DNA of 64,000 nucleotides from CAZTGZ01 sp964613385. GTDB taxonomy: Bacteria; Bacteroidota; Bacteroidia; NS11-12g; UBA9320. The stretch lies in the NCBI GenBank assembly GCA_964613385.1, contig CAZTGZ010000012.1, forward strand, positions 1-64,000, read 5' to 3'. The translations under genes and the position numbers were made by a program. Position 1 is the stretch's first letter. Each line of letters begins with the position of its first letter. The notes beneath the pieces are model-generated. The model was not told where the DNA came from. It worked only from the letters and a program-made list of their open reading frames with translations, and did no database searches. This document shows, piece by piece, positions 27,580-36,771 of the stretch.

Positions 27580-27599
27580 CTTCTCAGTAAGTTATTCTA

Positions 27600-28559
27600 T
27601 TAATTTTCAGAACTATAGAGATCAATAATCCACCACCACTTGAAATACGCTCCGCTGAAAGCATTGTTCTCTGCCACAAAAGATGGGAAAATTCCCAATT
27701 CCCAACCCGTGAGGTTGTTCTTGTATTCAGGCATATTAGCCACTCCAATTCTGATTCCTAAACGATTTTTCTTTAAGTATCCGCCAGCTAAATCATCTCC
27801 TTCAATTTCAACTACTTTGCCATTTTTTTCCAGCGCACTCAAATTCAATACAGGGGCAAACATGACGTCAGCATAGTAACTCTTATGCATGCGGGCAATT
27901 TTGCGGCCGATTTCCAGTTCGGTAATATTTGCCACCAATTCCCACATTTTATTCAAGCTAACACCTGCGTATATAGAAGTAGACGTAAGATTGGTATAAG
28001 GCTCACCTCCACTCCAATCCGCGGCAGCTGGTTTTTTCTCCAGCAGCACGGTAGAATTTCTCATCAAAACCCCTGCCCTGGCCATTACCTGATATCTTTT
28101 GGTAGCAAACGCCCCATCGATATAATTGTTAATTTCTCCACCATTTCCCAAAGGAATGGTCACAGGACGATTAGGCCGGTCGTTCCGCAATAGTTTATAT
28201 GACGCATTCAAATCGATATACATCAATTGTTTGGGGTTATAGTCGTTGAACAAATTGCCATTCTTTCGATCACTCATGGTCTGTGCATTTGCAACGTCAA
28301 TGATGCCTCTCCAGTACGGAGTCTGAAATCTGGCCTGAAACATCAGATCCTGCTTGATGTGATAATGACCGTACAATCCCCAGCCCATGGCGAGCAGATT
28401 GGTACCATTCAAATCGAAAAACATAGGTTCTAAACCTATAAATACAGAACTCACGGCTTTAGATGGATCGTCGCTTACTGTTTCATACTCCAAATCCTGA
28501 GCCTGACTGAAATATGGCGTTAAGACAATCAGAAAAGATAGTGTTAGAAATTTTTTCAT
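27600..28559 (-). CDS. Unknown outer-membrane-like secreted protein, paralogue of the divergent gene
   Basis: A 319-aa exported protein with a signal peptide ending SQAQ. The body has alternating hydrophobic and aromatic strands suggesting an outer-membrane beta-barrel or a surface protein; no family is recognised with confidence. It shares scattered patterns with the divergent gene at 28619: an N-terminal Y-DDP start, F-ARFQTPYWRG against SAQIRRPYWDM, and YADVMFAPVLNLS against YVDFMFAPVLSLA. The two likely arose by duplication. A terminator follows the gene. Confidence 0.7.
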   Translation of the reverse strand: MKKFLTLSFLIVLTPYFSQAQDLEYETVSDDPSKAVSSVFIGLEPMFFDLNGTNLLAMGWGLYGHYHIKQDLMFQARFQTPYWRGIIDVANAQTMSDRKNGNLFNDYNPKQLMYIDLNASYKLLRNDRPNRPVTIPLGNGGEINNYIDGAFATKRYQVMARAGVLMRNSTVLLEKKPAAADWSGGEPYTNLTSTSIYAGVSLNKMWELVANITELEIGRKIARMHKSYYADVMFAPVLNLSALEKNGKVVEIEGDDLAGGYLKKNRLGIRIGVANMPEYKNNLTGWELGIFPSFVAENNAFSGAYFKWWWIIDLYSSEN

Positions 28560-28618
28560 AACTATGCTTGCTTATAATGGTCGAAATTATACTAATTTTA
28601 CCAAAAAAATTGCGACAA

Positions 28619-29620
28619 ATGAAAAGAATTTTTGCACTTATTGCGATTTCAGCCTTTTGCATGCAACTGTCACAGGCTCAAGAAGTAAGATATAAGGTAA
28701 AGAAAGATGACCCCATGGATTTCAAAAACTTCATGCTGCATCTGGATCCGATGATGGTGGATTGCTATTTAACGAATATTACGGCGGGTGTTGCCGGAAG
28801 AGCCGATTATATGGTCGGAAAGATTTTTGACATAAGTGCACAAATCAGGAGACCATATTGGGATATGAATGAGTTCTTTCTAAGTGATAATAAAAGTAAT
28901 GGGGACGATGGTTATTTCAGTAAAAACATCAAACCAACCTCTTATTTGGAGGGTACTTTTCAATTACACATTCTGGATCGTGTTAAACCGACCAATCACC
29001 GAATTGTTTTCTACAAAAGCACATCTCAATCCGGTAATTATCAGGTTACCACAACCCGCTTTGTAGATATACCGGGCAGTGCCAGAAAAATTATGAGTTT
29101 AAGAGGTGGTGCCGTTTGGCACAATACTGCGGTAGACTTTGATGGTGCATTTAACAAAGAAAATGATTTTTCAATAGATACGGGATCCACGATGTATTTA
29201 ACAAGTGGAGGTACAATGTTGCGTTCCATGGTTGTTTATGGAGGTTTATCCACTCAGACCATCGCCAATTTTAAAGTGCTTACAGACAAATACGGAATGA
29301 AATACGCTACACCCTGGAATACATTTTATGTCGACTTTATGTTTGCTCCGGTATTGAGTCTGGCGGATGTGATGAACAACAAGAATTTGGGACCTGAGTT
29401 TAAAGTAACCAATTCCAACATGAAAAGAACCGGCTGGAGATTGGGATATGTTATGAGAAATCACAAAGGTACCAGCATGTCTGTTGCCTATAACATGGGT
29501 GTAAGACCAGGTATAGTTGGCAATGGAAGTTTCTTAGCTCAACGAGTATTCTTAGACATGAATATTGGCGTGAGTATTCCTTACAAGGCTCAGCTTATCA
29601 AACCCAAGAAAAAGGCCTAA
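28619..29620 (+). CDS. Unknown outer-membrane-like secreted protein, paralogue of the divergent gene
   Basis: A 333-aa exported protein with a signal peptide (MKRIFALIAISAFC...QAQ). The ATG at 28619 was chosen because it directly begins the signal peptide; an earlier reading adds 17 unlikely residues. The protein resembles the divergent neighbour in length, strand pattern and in the motifs RRPYWDM and YVDFMFAPVLSLA. The C-terminal half contains GYVMRNHKGTSMSVAYNMGVRPG. A beta-barrel is likely; role unknown. Upstream, TTG-N22-TAATTTTA could be its promoter. Confidence 0.7.
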   Translation: MKRIFALIAISAFCMQLSQAQEVRYKVKKDDPMDFKNFMLHLDPMMVDCYLTNITAGVAGRADYMVGKIFDISAQIRRPYWDMNEFFLSDNKSNGDDGYFSKNIKPTSYLEGTFQLHILDRVKPTNHRIVFYKSTSQSGNYQVTTTRFVDIPGSARKIMSLRGGAVWHNTAVDFDGAFNKENDFSIDTGSTMYLTSGGTMLRSMVVYGGLSTQTIANFKVLTDKYGMKYATPWNTFYVDFMFAPVLSLADVMNNKNLGPEFKVTNSNMKRTGWRLGYVMRNHKGTSMSVAYNMGVRPGIVGNGSFLAQRVFLDMNIGVSIPYKAQLIKPKKKA

Positions 29621-29623
29621 ATT

Positions 29624-30613
29624 TTACTGAACCAGATGTTGTTTCCGTATGGTCTCCAGTACGGTATGACCAACGGCTTTCAAGGTATTTCTATCTATTA
29701 CCGACATATTGTCGTTATGCGTATGCCAATAGTCGCCAAAACCTGATTGAGTACCTGCATTATATTGCAAAATGTCAATGGTTCTCACGCCTAAAATACT
29801 GTTGATATAATAATGATCATCCGTAATATGGCTGCCTTTGTCATTCACAAAATACTTTCCATAACCCAATTCAATGCCGGTATTCCAAACCAAATCCACG
29901 TATTCGCGGGCAAAATCCTGGGAATGTAATTCTCTTGGAAAGATGGCATCCTTTGCGCCGACCATATCCAACAGAATGCCAAATTCAGCCGTATAAGGTT
30001 GAATATGAGGACCTTTGCTCCAATATTGTGATCCCAGACACCAACTTTCGCTGGCTCCTTTTCTTTCTCCTCCATCTTCTGCATCAAACAATATAATATC
30101 AATACCTAAACCGGGGCGATTTGTGTGCAAATGACGCGCAATTTCCAGCAATACCGCAACACCGCTCCCGCCGTCATTGGCGCCATCCGCCGGAGCCTGA
30201 GGTCTTTGCGGGTCTTCGTCTGCCTGAGGTCTAGTATCCCAATGGGCAGAAAGCAATATTCTTCGCTTCGCATTGGGGTTGAAAACACCGATGATATTGC
30301 GAATATTGATTTGCTCATTCTTAAAATCAGGCACAATACCATGCTGTACATAAACCGTATCACACCAAAGGGTCAATTTTGACTGAAGCCAATCTCCGGC
30401 TTTTTGATGTGCCCCGCTTCCGGGAACTCTGGGTCCAAATGCTACCTGATCTGAAACATAGCCATAAGCGCTATCTGCATTAAACGCAACCTCCTGCATG
30501 GGCTTAATCTCATCAACCACAACATTATGGTCATCATGGTTTTTCGGATCACCCGGCTTGCACGCATACAAACCCAGACTAATCAGCAATGTATAAATGA
30601 GTAATTTTTTCAT
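29624..30613 (-). CDS. M28-family metallopeptidase / glutaminyl-cyclase-like lipoprotein
   Basis: A 329-aa zinc enzyme with a lipoprotein signal (lipobox LYAC at about residue 18). The zinc-binding pattern is present: SAHWDTRPQ, DGANDGGSGVAVLLEIA, FDAEDGGE and a late DHYYINS. The ordering and length resemble bacterial glutaminyl-peptide cyclotransferases within M28 rather than true aminopeptidases, so it may form N-terminal pyroglutamate on exported proteins. It starts within the cysS stop (4-base overlap). Confidence 0.85.
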   Translation of the reverse strand: MKKLLIYTLLISLGLYACKPGDPKNHDDHNVVVDEIKPMQEVAFNADSAYGYVSDQVAFGPRVPGSGAHQKAGDWLQSKLTLWCDTVYVQHGIVPDFKNEQINIRNIIGVFNPNAKRRILLSAHWDTRPQADEDPQRPQAPADGANDGGSGVAVLLEIARHLHTNRPGLGIDIILFDAEDGGERKGASESWCLGSQYWSKGPHIQPYTAEFGILLDMVGAKDAIFPRELHSQDFAREYVDLVWNTGIELGYGKYFVNDKGSHITDDHYYINSILGVRTIDILQYNAGTQSGFGDYWHTHNDNMSVIDRNTLKAVGHTVLETIRKQHLVQ

Positions 30614-32088
30614 ATGATTTTTTGAAAGGTTGTTCCTTCTTTTCCGTCTTTCAGCTGTATGCCGATTTCTTTTAAACGATCTCTAATAAGGTCAGAAGTT
30701 GCAAAGTCCTTATTATTTCTGGCCAGGTATCTCAATTCAATGATCAATTGAACCAATTCATCCGACATATCATCAGATTCTCCTACGGATTCTTCCAATC
30801 CAAGTATTTGCATGATACTAGTTGAAAAATAATGCCTGAAACTCTGTAAGGATGCAAGGCTCAGACTTTCTTTTCCCTCCAGCATCAGATTTATCTTCTT
30901 CACTCCTTCGAACAATACCGAAATAGCAATCGGAGTATTGAAGTCTTCATTCATGGCTTCTTCAAACCCTGACATCCATTCATTCACATTCCATGAATCA
31001 GCTTCTCCCGCTTCTAATTTATCTGCATCCCGATTGGCGCGCATCAAACGCGCAAGACCCTTTTCGGCCGCTAATAGAGCTTCGTTCGAAAAGTCGAGGG
31101 TACTGCGATAATGCGCCATTAAAATAAAGAACCTCAGGGTCATAGGACTATAGGCCTTTTCCAATAGCGGGTGAGTTCCGGCAAAAAACTCATCCATCAT
31201 GATACCATTGTTTAAAGATTTAGCCATTTTCTGACCATTGATGGTAATCATATTGTTGTGCATCCAGTACTTAACCGGACTGTGATTAAAACAGGCGGTA
31301 CTTTGTGCAATTTCAGCTTCATGATGTGGGAATAACAAATCCATTCCTCCGGCATGAATGTCAAATTGTTCCCCAAGGTATTTGCTACTCATAGCCGAGC
31401 ATTCAATATGCCAACCCGGAAACCCAATACTCCAGGGTGAATCCCACTTCATAATGTGCTCCGGTTCTGCCTTTTTCCACAGTGCGAAATCGTTGGCGTT
31501 TTGTTTTTCATCCTGACCTTCCAAAGCCCGGCGCTCCTCTCCGGCCCCTGCAATCAGATCATCCAATACCCGACCGCTCAGCTTTCCGTAATCATGCTTT
31601 GAAGCATATTTGATCACATCAAAATAAACACTGCCATTGGACACATATGCCAGACCTGCTGCCAGAATTTGTTCAATCATGGCAATTTGTTCCATGATAT
31701 GGCCAGTTGCTCTGGGTTCAATGGAAGGACGCCTCACATTCAGTTTGCGAAGGCATTCATTATAGGAATCCGTATAGAACTGGGCCACTTCCATTGGCTC
31801 CAAACGGTCTATTTTAGCTTTTTTTTGAATTTTGTCTTCTCCTTCGTCTGCATCATCCACCAGATGCCCCACATCCGTAATGTTTCGAACAAACCTGACC
31901 CTGTACCCTTTGAATTCCAGATAGCGTCTTACAACATCAAAAACGATAGGTCCACGGCCATGTCCCAGGTGCGGATGGCCATATACCGTTGGGCCGCACA
32001 GATACATTCCAACCAATGGGGGATGTAGTGGTTTGAATTCTTCGGTTTTGCCTCCGAGGGTATTATAAATTCGAATCTGAGCTTGCAT
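30610..32088 (-). CDS. cysS: Cysteinyl-tRNA synthetase
   Basis: Class I aminoacyl-tRNA synthetase, 492 aa. It has the HIGH-type motif in CGPTVYGHPHLGHGR, KMAKSLNN as the KMSKS loop, and the zinc ligands including the first cysteine of CGPT and the WHIECSAM and HHEAEIAQS segments. The start at 32088 matches the family N-terminus (IRIYNTLGGKTEEF); a longer reading to 32130 would include the promoter. It is co-transcribed with the M28 gene. Confidence 0.96.
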   Translation of the reverse strand: MQAQIRIYNTLGGKTEEFKPLHPPLVGMYLCGPTVYGHPHLGHGRGPIVFDVVRRYLEFKGYRVRFVRNITDVGHLVDDADEGEDKIQKKAKIDRLEPMEVAQFYTDSYNECLRKLNVRRPSIEPRATGHIMEQIAMIEQILAAGLAYVSNGSVYFDVIKYASKHDYGKLSGRVLDDLIAGAGEERRALEGQDEKQNANDFALWKKAEPEHIMKWDSPWSIGFPGWHIECSAMSSKYLGEQFDIHAGGMDLLFPHHEAEIAQSTACFNHSPVKYWMHNNMITINGQKMAKSLNNGIMMDEFFAGTHPLLEKAYSPMTLRFFILMAHYRSTLDFSNEALLAAEKGLARLMRANRDADKLEAGEADSWNVNEWMSGFEEAMNEDFNTPIAISVLFEGVKKINLMLEGKESLSLASLQSFRHYFSTSIMQILGLEESVGESDDMSDELVQLIIELRYLARNNKDFATSDLIRDRLKEIGIQLKDGKEGTTFQKII

Positions 32089-32092
32089 AGTG

Positions 32093-32100
32093 CAAAAATA
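32093..32100 (-). promoter_or_regulatory. -7 promoter box TATTTTTG upstream of cysS
   Basis: Exact TAnnTTTG on the minus strand followed by CA, only 4 bases before the cysS ATG. If used, the transcript would be leaderless or nearly so. Confidence 0.4.
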
Positions 32101-32167
32101 ACGCAATGGTTTTCCGTTCTTGTAAACCATTTAACCCCAAAATACGTTTTTCATTTTTGATATTCGG

Positions 32168-32175
32168 TACTTTTG
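32168..32175 (+). promoter_or_regulatory. -7 promoter box TACTTTTG upstream of hscA
   Basis: Exact TAnnTTTG followed by C, 8 bases before the hscA ATG at 32184. It argues against the longer upstream reading from 32106. The cysS box lies about 70 bases away on the opposite strand. Confidence 0.45.
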
Positions 32176-32183
32176 CGAAGCAC

Positions 32184-34013
32184 ATGGCCAAATTTTCGAT
32201 TAATTTAAAGCAGGGAACTCTGGCAAAATCGAGTCCTATTCTGGGTATAGATTTAGGAACGACAAATAGCCTGGTGGCGATCGTGCCTGAAGGATCAACT
32301 GAGCCACGGTGTTTAAAGGCGGATTCAGCATCTGTCATCGTTCCTTCAGTGATTCATTTTACGGAGGGCAAACCCGATATGGTTGGAATGAATGCCATAT
32401 CCAGCCTTTTCTCAGATCCGGCCAATACCATTTACTCTGTTAAAAGATTGATGGGAAAATCGTATAAGGATCTGATTAACCAGAAAATACCGGTCAACTA
32501 TAAAATTCTGGATACCGATGAGGATAAGCTCTTAAAGGTGATGTTGGGTGATATATTTTATACGCCGATAGAGTTGAGCTCATTTATCCTGAAGGAGCTA
32601 AAAAGCAGAGCAGAAATATCGCTGGGAACTCCAGTAAGTCAGGCAGTGATCACCGTACCTGCTTATTTTAATGATGCCCAACGTCAGGCAACCAGAGATG
32701 CAGGTAAACTGGCCGGTTTAGATGTTTTGCGCATCCTGAATGAACCTACTGCGGCATCTCTGGCATTCGGGCATGGTCTGGATCCGAAAGAAAAAAAGAC
32801 CATCGTCGTATATGATCTGGGAGGTGGAACATTCGACATCAGTGTGCTACGCATTCATGATGGAATCTTTGAAGTATTGTCGACGCATGGGGACACTTAT
32901 CTCGGTGGTGACGATATTGATGATGCTATTCAACAACTTTGGTCGGTACAGGNNNNNNNNNNAGCTAAAAATGCTAAGGAATGGCTCAGCCATCATGAAT
33001 TGTTCGAAGCGGAAGCCATTAACCACGAGGGAAAAAAAGTTCAGTTAACACTTAACCGGGAGGAATTAGAAGCGTGCATGTCACCCTTGCTGGAACGCAC
33101 ATTTCTATCATGCAGGCAAGCCTTGAACGATTCCGGATTGCACAGCCTGAAAGATGTAGACGAAGTGCTGCTGGTGGGTGGATCCACCCGAAGTCCGCTT
33201 ATACGCGAAGCCGTTGCCCGGTTTTTCAAAGATGTTCCGGTAAATACAACGCTGAATCCGGATGAGGCTGTTGCATTGGGAGCCGCCATTGAGGCAGATA
33301 TACTCGCCGGTAACCGGCAAAATATTTTGCTTTTGGACGTTACGCCATTGAGCCTGGGAATTGAAACCCTGGGTGGATTGATGGATGTGTTAATTCCCAG
33401 AAACAGCAAAATCCCTGTAAAGTCCGCCCGCCAGTATACCACATCAGCCGATGGGCAGGTAAATCTGAGGATTTCAGTATATCAGGGAGAGCGTGATCTG
33501 GTAACCGAAAATCGAAAACTGGCATCTTTTACTTTAAATGGAATACCAGCAATGCCGGCCGGATTACCTAAAATTGAAATAGAATTTATGGTCAATGCCG
33601 ACGGTATTCTGCAAGTTAGCGCGCATGAGCTTCGATCCGGAGTGCATCAAACTATTGAAGTAAAGCCTCAATACGGGCTTACAGATCAGGAAGTTGAGCA
33701 AATGTTACTCGATAGCATAGAACACGCACAGAGCGATTTGGAAATACGAGCCCTCACCGAAGCCAAAAGCGAAGCAACACAATTGATTTATGTAACTCAG
33801 CGTTTTCTTGAGAAGCATTCGGCTATTCTTTCTACTGTTGAAGTGAATGGAACCTTGCATCACATGGATGAATTGAAGAAAGCTGTGCAGGGAACCGATA
33901 AAAATCTGATACAATTGAAGCATGAGTCTTTGAATGAATTCACAAAGCCCTTTGCGGAGCGATTGATGGATGAGGCGGTTTCTAAAGCATTAAAAGGAAA
34001 AAGTATATTATGA
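32184..34013 (+). CDS. hscA: Hsp70-family chaperone, HscA-like, with internal assembly gap
   Basis: ATPase chaperone of the HscA branch, which in other bacteria helps transfer Fe-S clusters from IscU. The N-terminal ATPase domain shows GIDLGTTNSLVAIV, YDLGGGTFDISVLR, GGDDIDDAIQQLW and VLLVGGSTRSP; the substrate domain starts LLDVTPLSLGIETLGG. The extra residues before GIDLGTTNS fit HscA better than DnaK, and iscU/hscB are not in view. Ten Ns at 32953-32962 replace part of the ATPase domain: other Hsp70s have more residues between DDID...W and the AKxAKE helix, so I expect the true gap to be longer, perhaps about 20 residues. The frame is kept across the gap. Confidence 0.85.
   Translation: MAKFSINLKQGTLAKSSPILGIDLGTTNSLVAIVPEGSTEPRCLKADSASVIVPSVIHFTEGKPDMVGMNAISSLFSDPANTIYSVKRLMGKSYKDLINQKIPVNYKILDTDEDKLLKVMLGDIFYTPIELSSFILKELKSRAEISLGTPVSQAVITVPAYFNDAQRQATRDAGKLAGLDVLRILNEPTAASLAFGHGLDPKEKKTIVVYDLGGGTFDISVLRIHDGIFEVLSTHGDTYLGGDDIDDAIQQLWSVQXXXXAKNAKEWLSHHELFEAEAINHEGKKVQLTLNREELEACMSPLLERTFLSCRQALNDSGLHSLKDVDEVLLVGGSTRSPLIREAVARFFKDVPVNTTLNPDEAVALGAAIEADILAGNRQNILLLDVTPLSLGIETLGGLMDVLIPRNSKIPVKSARQYTTSADGQVNLRISVYQGERDLVTENRKLASFTLNGIPAMPAGLPKIEIEFMVNADGILQVSAHELRSGVHQTIEVKPQYGLTDQEVEQMLLDSIEHAQSDLEIRALTEAKSEATQLIYVTQRFLEKHSAILSTVEVNGTLHHMDELKKAVQGTDKNLIQLKHESLNEFTKPFAERLMDEAVSKALKGKSIL
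32953..32962. other. Assembly gap (10 N) inside hscA
   Basis: Ten unknown bases between the VQ and AKNAKEWLS segments of HscA. The number is probably a placeholder, since family comparison suggests more missing sequence. Confidence 0.95.
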
Positions 34014-34639
34014 GATATCTCCTGATTACGGTTTGTCTTTGGTTATTTTTTCACACGACGTGCATGGCACAACTGTATAAAGATAAAGACAAATATCATT
34101 TGGGAATGAAGGTTAGTTCGACATTTAATTCCCTGAGAGGCACTGAATTGGAAAATCCCACAATTAAAATGAACGTAAATGGTGGTGTTTTCTTTAAGTA
34201 TAAATTGGGTCAGAATTTTCATCTTCAAACAGAAGTTCTGGCAAGCTTTAAAGGAAGTAAGTTCGACAATGGCCGCAATCGATATGAAAGGATCCATCTC
34301 TTTTATTTGGATTTCCCGCTTTATGCCCAGGTGAATCTTCAAAAAGGAAAGGCCAATCATGTTGCGTTTTTGGGACCTCAGGTCAGTTATTTGTTGAACA
34401 GTGAGGTATATGTGAATGGGGGTGCCAGATCACTTTATAAGGATTTAGGCCTTTATCCCATAGACTTTGCCGGCGTTCTGGGATATCAGCACAATGGATA
34501 TTATACAGGTTTTCAAATTTGCCTGAAAGCAGGTTTAAGGAATATCAACAACGGGCTGAAATTCGTGGATGTGCTACCTGAAACCGGCAAAGGAGGCAGC
34601 ATTTATACAGTAGGGCTTGAATGCGGATTTCTATTTTGA
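34010..34639 (+). CDS. Secreted PorT-like outer-membrane beta-barrel protein
   Basis: A 209-aa protein with a signal peptide ending CMAQ, followed by alternating strands (YHLGMKVSSTFNSL, FHLQTEVLASFKGSKF, IHLFYLDFPLYAQVNL, AFLGPQVSYLL) and a C-terminal aromatic strand (YTVGLECGFLF). This is the pattern of the small outer-membrane barrel families common in Bacteroidota. Function unknown. It overlaps hscA by 4 bases and the lytic transglycosylase by 19. Confidence 0.78.
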   Translation: MRYLLITVCLWLFFHTTCMAQLYKDKDKYHLGMKVSSTFNSLRGTELENPTIKMNVNGGVFFKYKLGQNFHLQTEVLASFKGSKFDNGRNRYERIHLFYLDFPLYAQVNLQKGKANHVAFLGPQVSYLLNSEVYVNGGARSLYKDLGLYPIDFAGVLGYQHNGYYTGFQICLKAGLRNINNGLKFVDVLPETGKGGSIYTVGLECGFLF

Positions 34640-35571
34640 AGCATCGTATATTCTATACCCTTCTTTTAATTGCGGTATCCGGTTTACTGGTGGCACTTTT
34701 TTATGGGCACAGCGACCCCGAACCCATCAAAAAGCGCGAATTACTCCTTCGAAATTATAGAATTGTTCCTGTTCCCTTACCTGCCAGGATGCAATTTGCA
34801 GGAGAAGAAGTTCCAATGGACGACGCCGAAGTAAGGGAACGATTTGACAGGGAATTGCTCATCAATACGTATTGGCAAAGCAGTACACTGCTGATGATAA
34901 AAAAGACCCGAAGGGCTTTTGAAGTGATGGAACCCATTCTTGAAAAAGAAGGAATTCCCGAAGATTTTAAGTATTTAGCCGTCATAGAAAGTGGGCTGGC
35001 CAATGTGGTATCTCCTTCGGGTGCAGCAGGATATTGGCAATTTCTGAAATCCACAGGCGAGCAATACGGGTTGGAAATAAACGATGACATCGATGAGCGC
35101 TATCATTTGATTAAGTCTACGGAAGCAGCATGCCGTTTGTTGAAAGATGCTTATCAAAAATTCGGAAACTGGACTTTAGCCGCTGCGGCCTATAACCGCG
35201 GAATTTCCGGTATACAAAGAGCAGTTGAAAACCAAAAAGAGGCCAATTTCTATCAATTATTTCTCAATACTGAAACCAGCCGTTATGTTTTTCGAATTTT
35301 AGCATTGAAACTGATCATCGAAAATCCCCGTCATTATGGCTTTATTGTTGATGATCACGACTATTATAGAAAAGTAGAAACTTATACCCAGATAACGGAC
35401 ACATCTATCCAAAGTCTACCGGATTTGGCGAAAAATTATCAAACCAATTACAAAATGCTCAAGGAGTTAAATCCCTGGTTAATGGGATATAAATTGCCGG
35501 TAAAAAAGGGACGTAATTATACCCTTACGTTTCCGTTGTTGTTGGCTGAAGGAAATGAATTGAAGAAATAG
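34621..35571 (+). CDS. Lytic transglycosylase (MltD-like SLT domain)
   Basis: A 316-aa peptidoglycan-cleaving enzyme anchored by an N-terminal hydrophobic segment (residues 9-28). The SLT catalytic glutamate is Glu123 in AVIESGLAN, followed by SPSGAAGYWQF, the D-ER--L-KS-EAA segment and AAAAYNRG, the usual family order. The C-terminal ~65 residues (LAKNYQTNYKMLKELNPWL ... KKGRNYTLTFP) look like a degenerate LysM domain. The protein acts on peptidoglycan in the periplasm. Confidence 0.9.
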   Translation: MRISILKHRIFYTLLLIAVSGLLVALFYGHSDPEPIKKRELLLRNYRIVPVPLPARMQFAGEEVPMDDAEVRERFDRELLINTYWQSSTLLMIKKTRRAFEVMEPILEKEGIPEDFKYLAVIESGLANVVSPSGAAGYWQFLKSTGEQYGLEINDDIDERYHLIKSTEAACRLLKDAYQKFGNWTLAAAAYNRGISGIQRAVENQKEANFYQLFLNTETSRYVFRILALKLIIENPRHYGFIVDDHDYYRKVETYTQITDTSIQSLPDLAKNYQTNYKMLKELNPWLMGYKLPVKKGRNYTLTFPLLLAEGNELKK

Positions 35572-35588
35572 TCTGCCTAAGTCAGCCT

Positions 35589-35810
35589 TTATAATTCATC
35601 TTCATTGAAGAAATAGTCATCCGTTGTCGGATAGTCAGACCATACTTCCTCAATGGATTCAAAAGGTTCGCCATCGTCTTCAAGTTCCTGAAGATTTTCA
35701 ACGACTTCGAGCGGAGCGCCGCTTCTAATTGCGTAATCAATCAACTCATCTTTACTGGCTGGCCAGGGAGCATCGTCGAGATATGAAGCAAGTTCCAGTG
35801 TCCAATACAT
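35589..35810 (-). CDS. DUF2795-family small acidic protein
   Basis: A 73-aa acidic protein, conserved in Bacteroidota and of unknown function. The core YWTLELASYLDDAPWPAS and KDELIDYAIRSGAP...VVENLQEL is the DUF2795 pattern; the acidic tail ends DYPTTDDYFFNEDEL. It converges with the lytic transglycosylase gene. No clear promoter was found for it in the 247 bases that separate it from yebC. Confidence 0.85.
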   Translation of the reverse strand: MYWTLELASYLDDAPWPASKDELIDYAIRSGAPLEVVENLQELEDDGEPFESIEEVWSDYPTTDDYFFNEDEL

Positions 35811-35983
35811 AGCGAATACTTATTTTTTGCCTATCTAATTTTCCGCGAATATATTTTTTTTACATATCTTTTGCTATTCGCCTTATTCTAAGTGAACGCA
35901 TCAACCGGTTAATTCGCATCTTGCAGGTTCAAATTATTTTCATAAACCCATGATTAACAGGCATCAAGCGCAATAAAAATTCC

Positions 35984-36015
35984 TTTGAAAAAATCCTATT
36001 GATGCAATAATTTTA
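35984..36015 (+). promoter_or_regulatory. Candidate yebC promoter (TTTG-N20-TAATTTTA)
   Basis: TTTG at 35984-35987 is followed after 20 bases by TAATTTTA (36008-36015), one mismatch from TAnnTTTG. This fits the Bacteroidota -33/-7 layout 42 bases upstream of the ATG at 36058. Confidence 0.4.
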
Positions 36016-36057
36016 TTTTATTGAAACAGAGTCCGAAATTCGCAGGAAAGATTTGTT

Positions 36058-36768
36058 ATGGGAAGAGCATTTGAGTTCCGTAAGGCCAGAAAAATGAAGA
36101 GATGGGGTAAAATGGCAGTAACATTTACCCGAATTGGAAAAGAAATTGCCATGGCTGTGAAGCAAGGCGGACCCGATCCGGAAAACAATCCGCGTCTGAG
36201 GGTTGCCATTCAAAACGCTAAGTCAGAAAACATGCCCAAAGATCGCGTTGAATCAGCGATACAACGGGCATCGAATAAGGATGCCAAAGATTATCAGGAA
36301 ATGGTGTATGAGGGGAAAGGACCTTTCGCCGTGAGCATCGTCATAGAAACCGCAACAGATAACCCGACAAGGACCGTCGCCAATATCAGGGTCGCTTTTA
36401 ATCGAAACAACGGTGAGCTGGGTAAAACAGGGTCATTGGATTATATTTTTGACAGAAAGTGTATTTTTAAAATTGACCCGAGCGGTCAGAATCTGGAAGA
36501 TTTAGAACTTCAATTAATTGATTACGGATTGGAAGAAATTGAACAGGTTGAGGATGAAACCCTTATATACACAGCATTCACTGATTTTGGAAATATGCAA
36601 AAGGGTTTAGAAGAATTGGGTATTTCCATTATCTCTGTTGACAAAGAACGAATTCCGAATACCTTTATTGAATTGAGTCCCGAACAAGCAGAAGAAGTTA
36701 ATAAACTGATTGACAGGCTCGAAGAGGATGAGGATGTGCAGAACGTGTTTCACAATATGAAAAGTTGA
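36058..36768 (+). CDS. YebC/PmpR-family (TACO1-like) regulatory protein
   Basis: A 236-aa protein of the YebC family. It opens with GRAFEFRKARKMKRWGKMA, and the family segments TRIGKEIAMAVKQGGPDPENNPRL and NMPKDRVESAIQRA follow. Members were described as transcriptional regulators and, for some, as translation factors that relieve ribosome stalling; which applies here is unknown. The next gene begins four bases after its stop. Confidence 0.93.
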   Translation: MGRAFEFRKARKMKRWGKMAVTFTRIGKEIAMAVKQGGPDPENNPRLRVAIQNAKSENMPKDRVESAIQRASNKDAKDYQEMVYEGKGPFAVSIVIETATDNPTRTVANIRVAFNRNNGELGKTGSLDYIFDRKCIFKIDPSGQNLEDLELQLIDYGLEEIEQVEDETLIYTAFTDFGNMQKGLEELGISIISVDKERIPNTFIELSPEQAEEVNKLIDRLEEDEDVQNVFHNMKS

Positions 36769-36771
36769 GGA

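Noticed and set aside
32184..34013. Calling this gene dnaK
   Set aside because: The extended N-terminus before GIDLGTTNS and general pattern fit HscA; a residual doubt remains because hscB and iscU are not seen.
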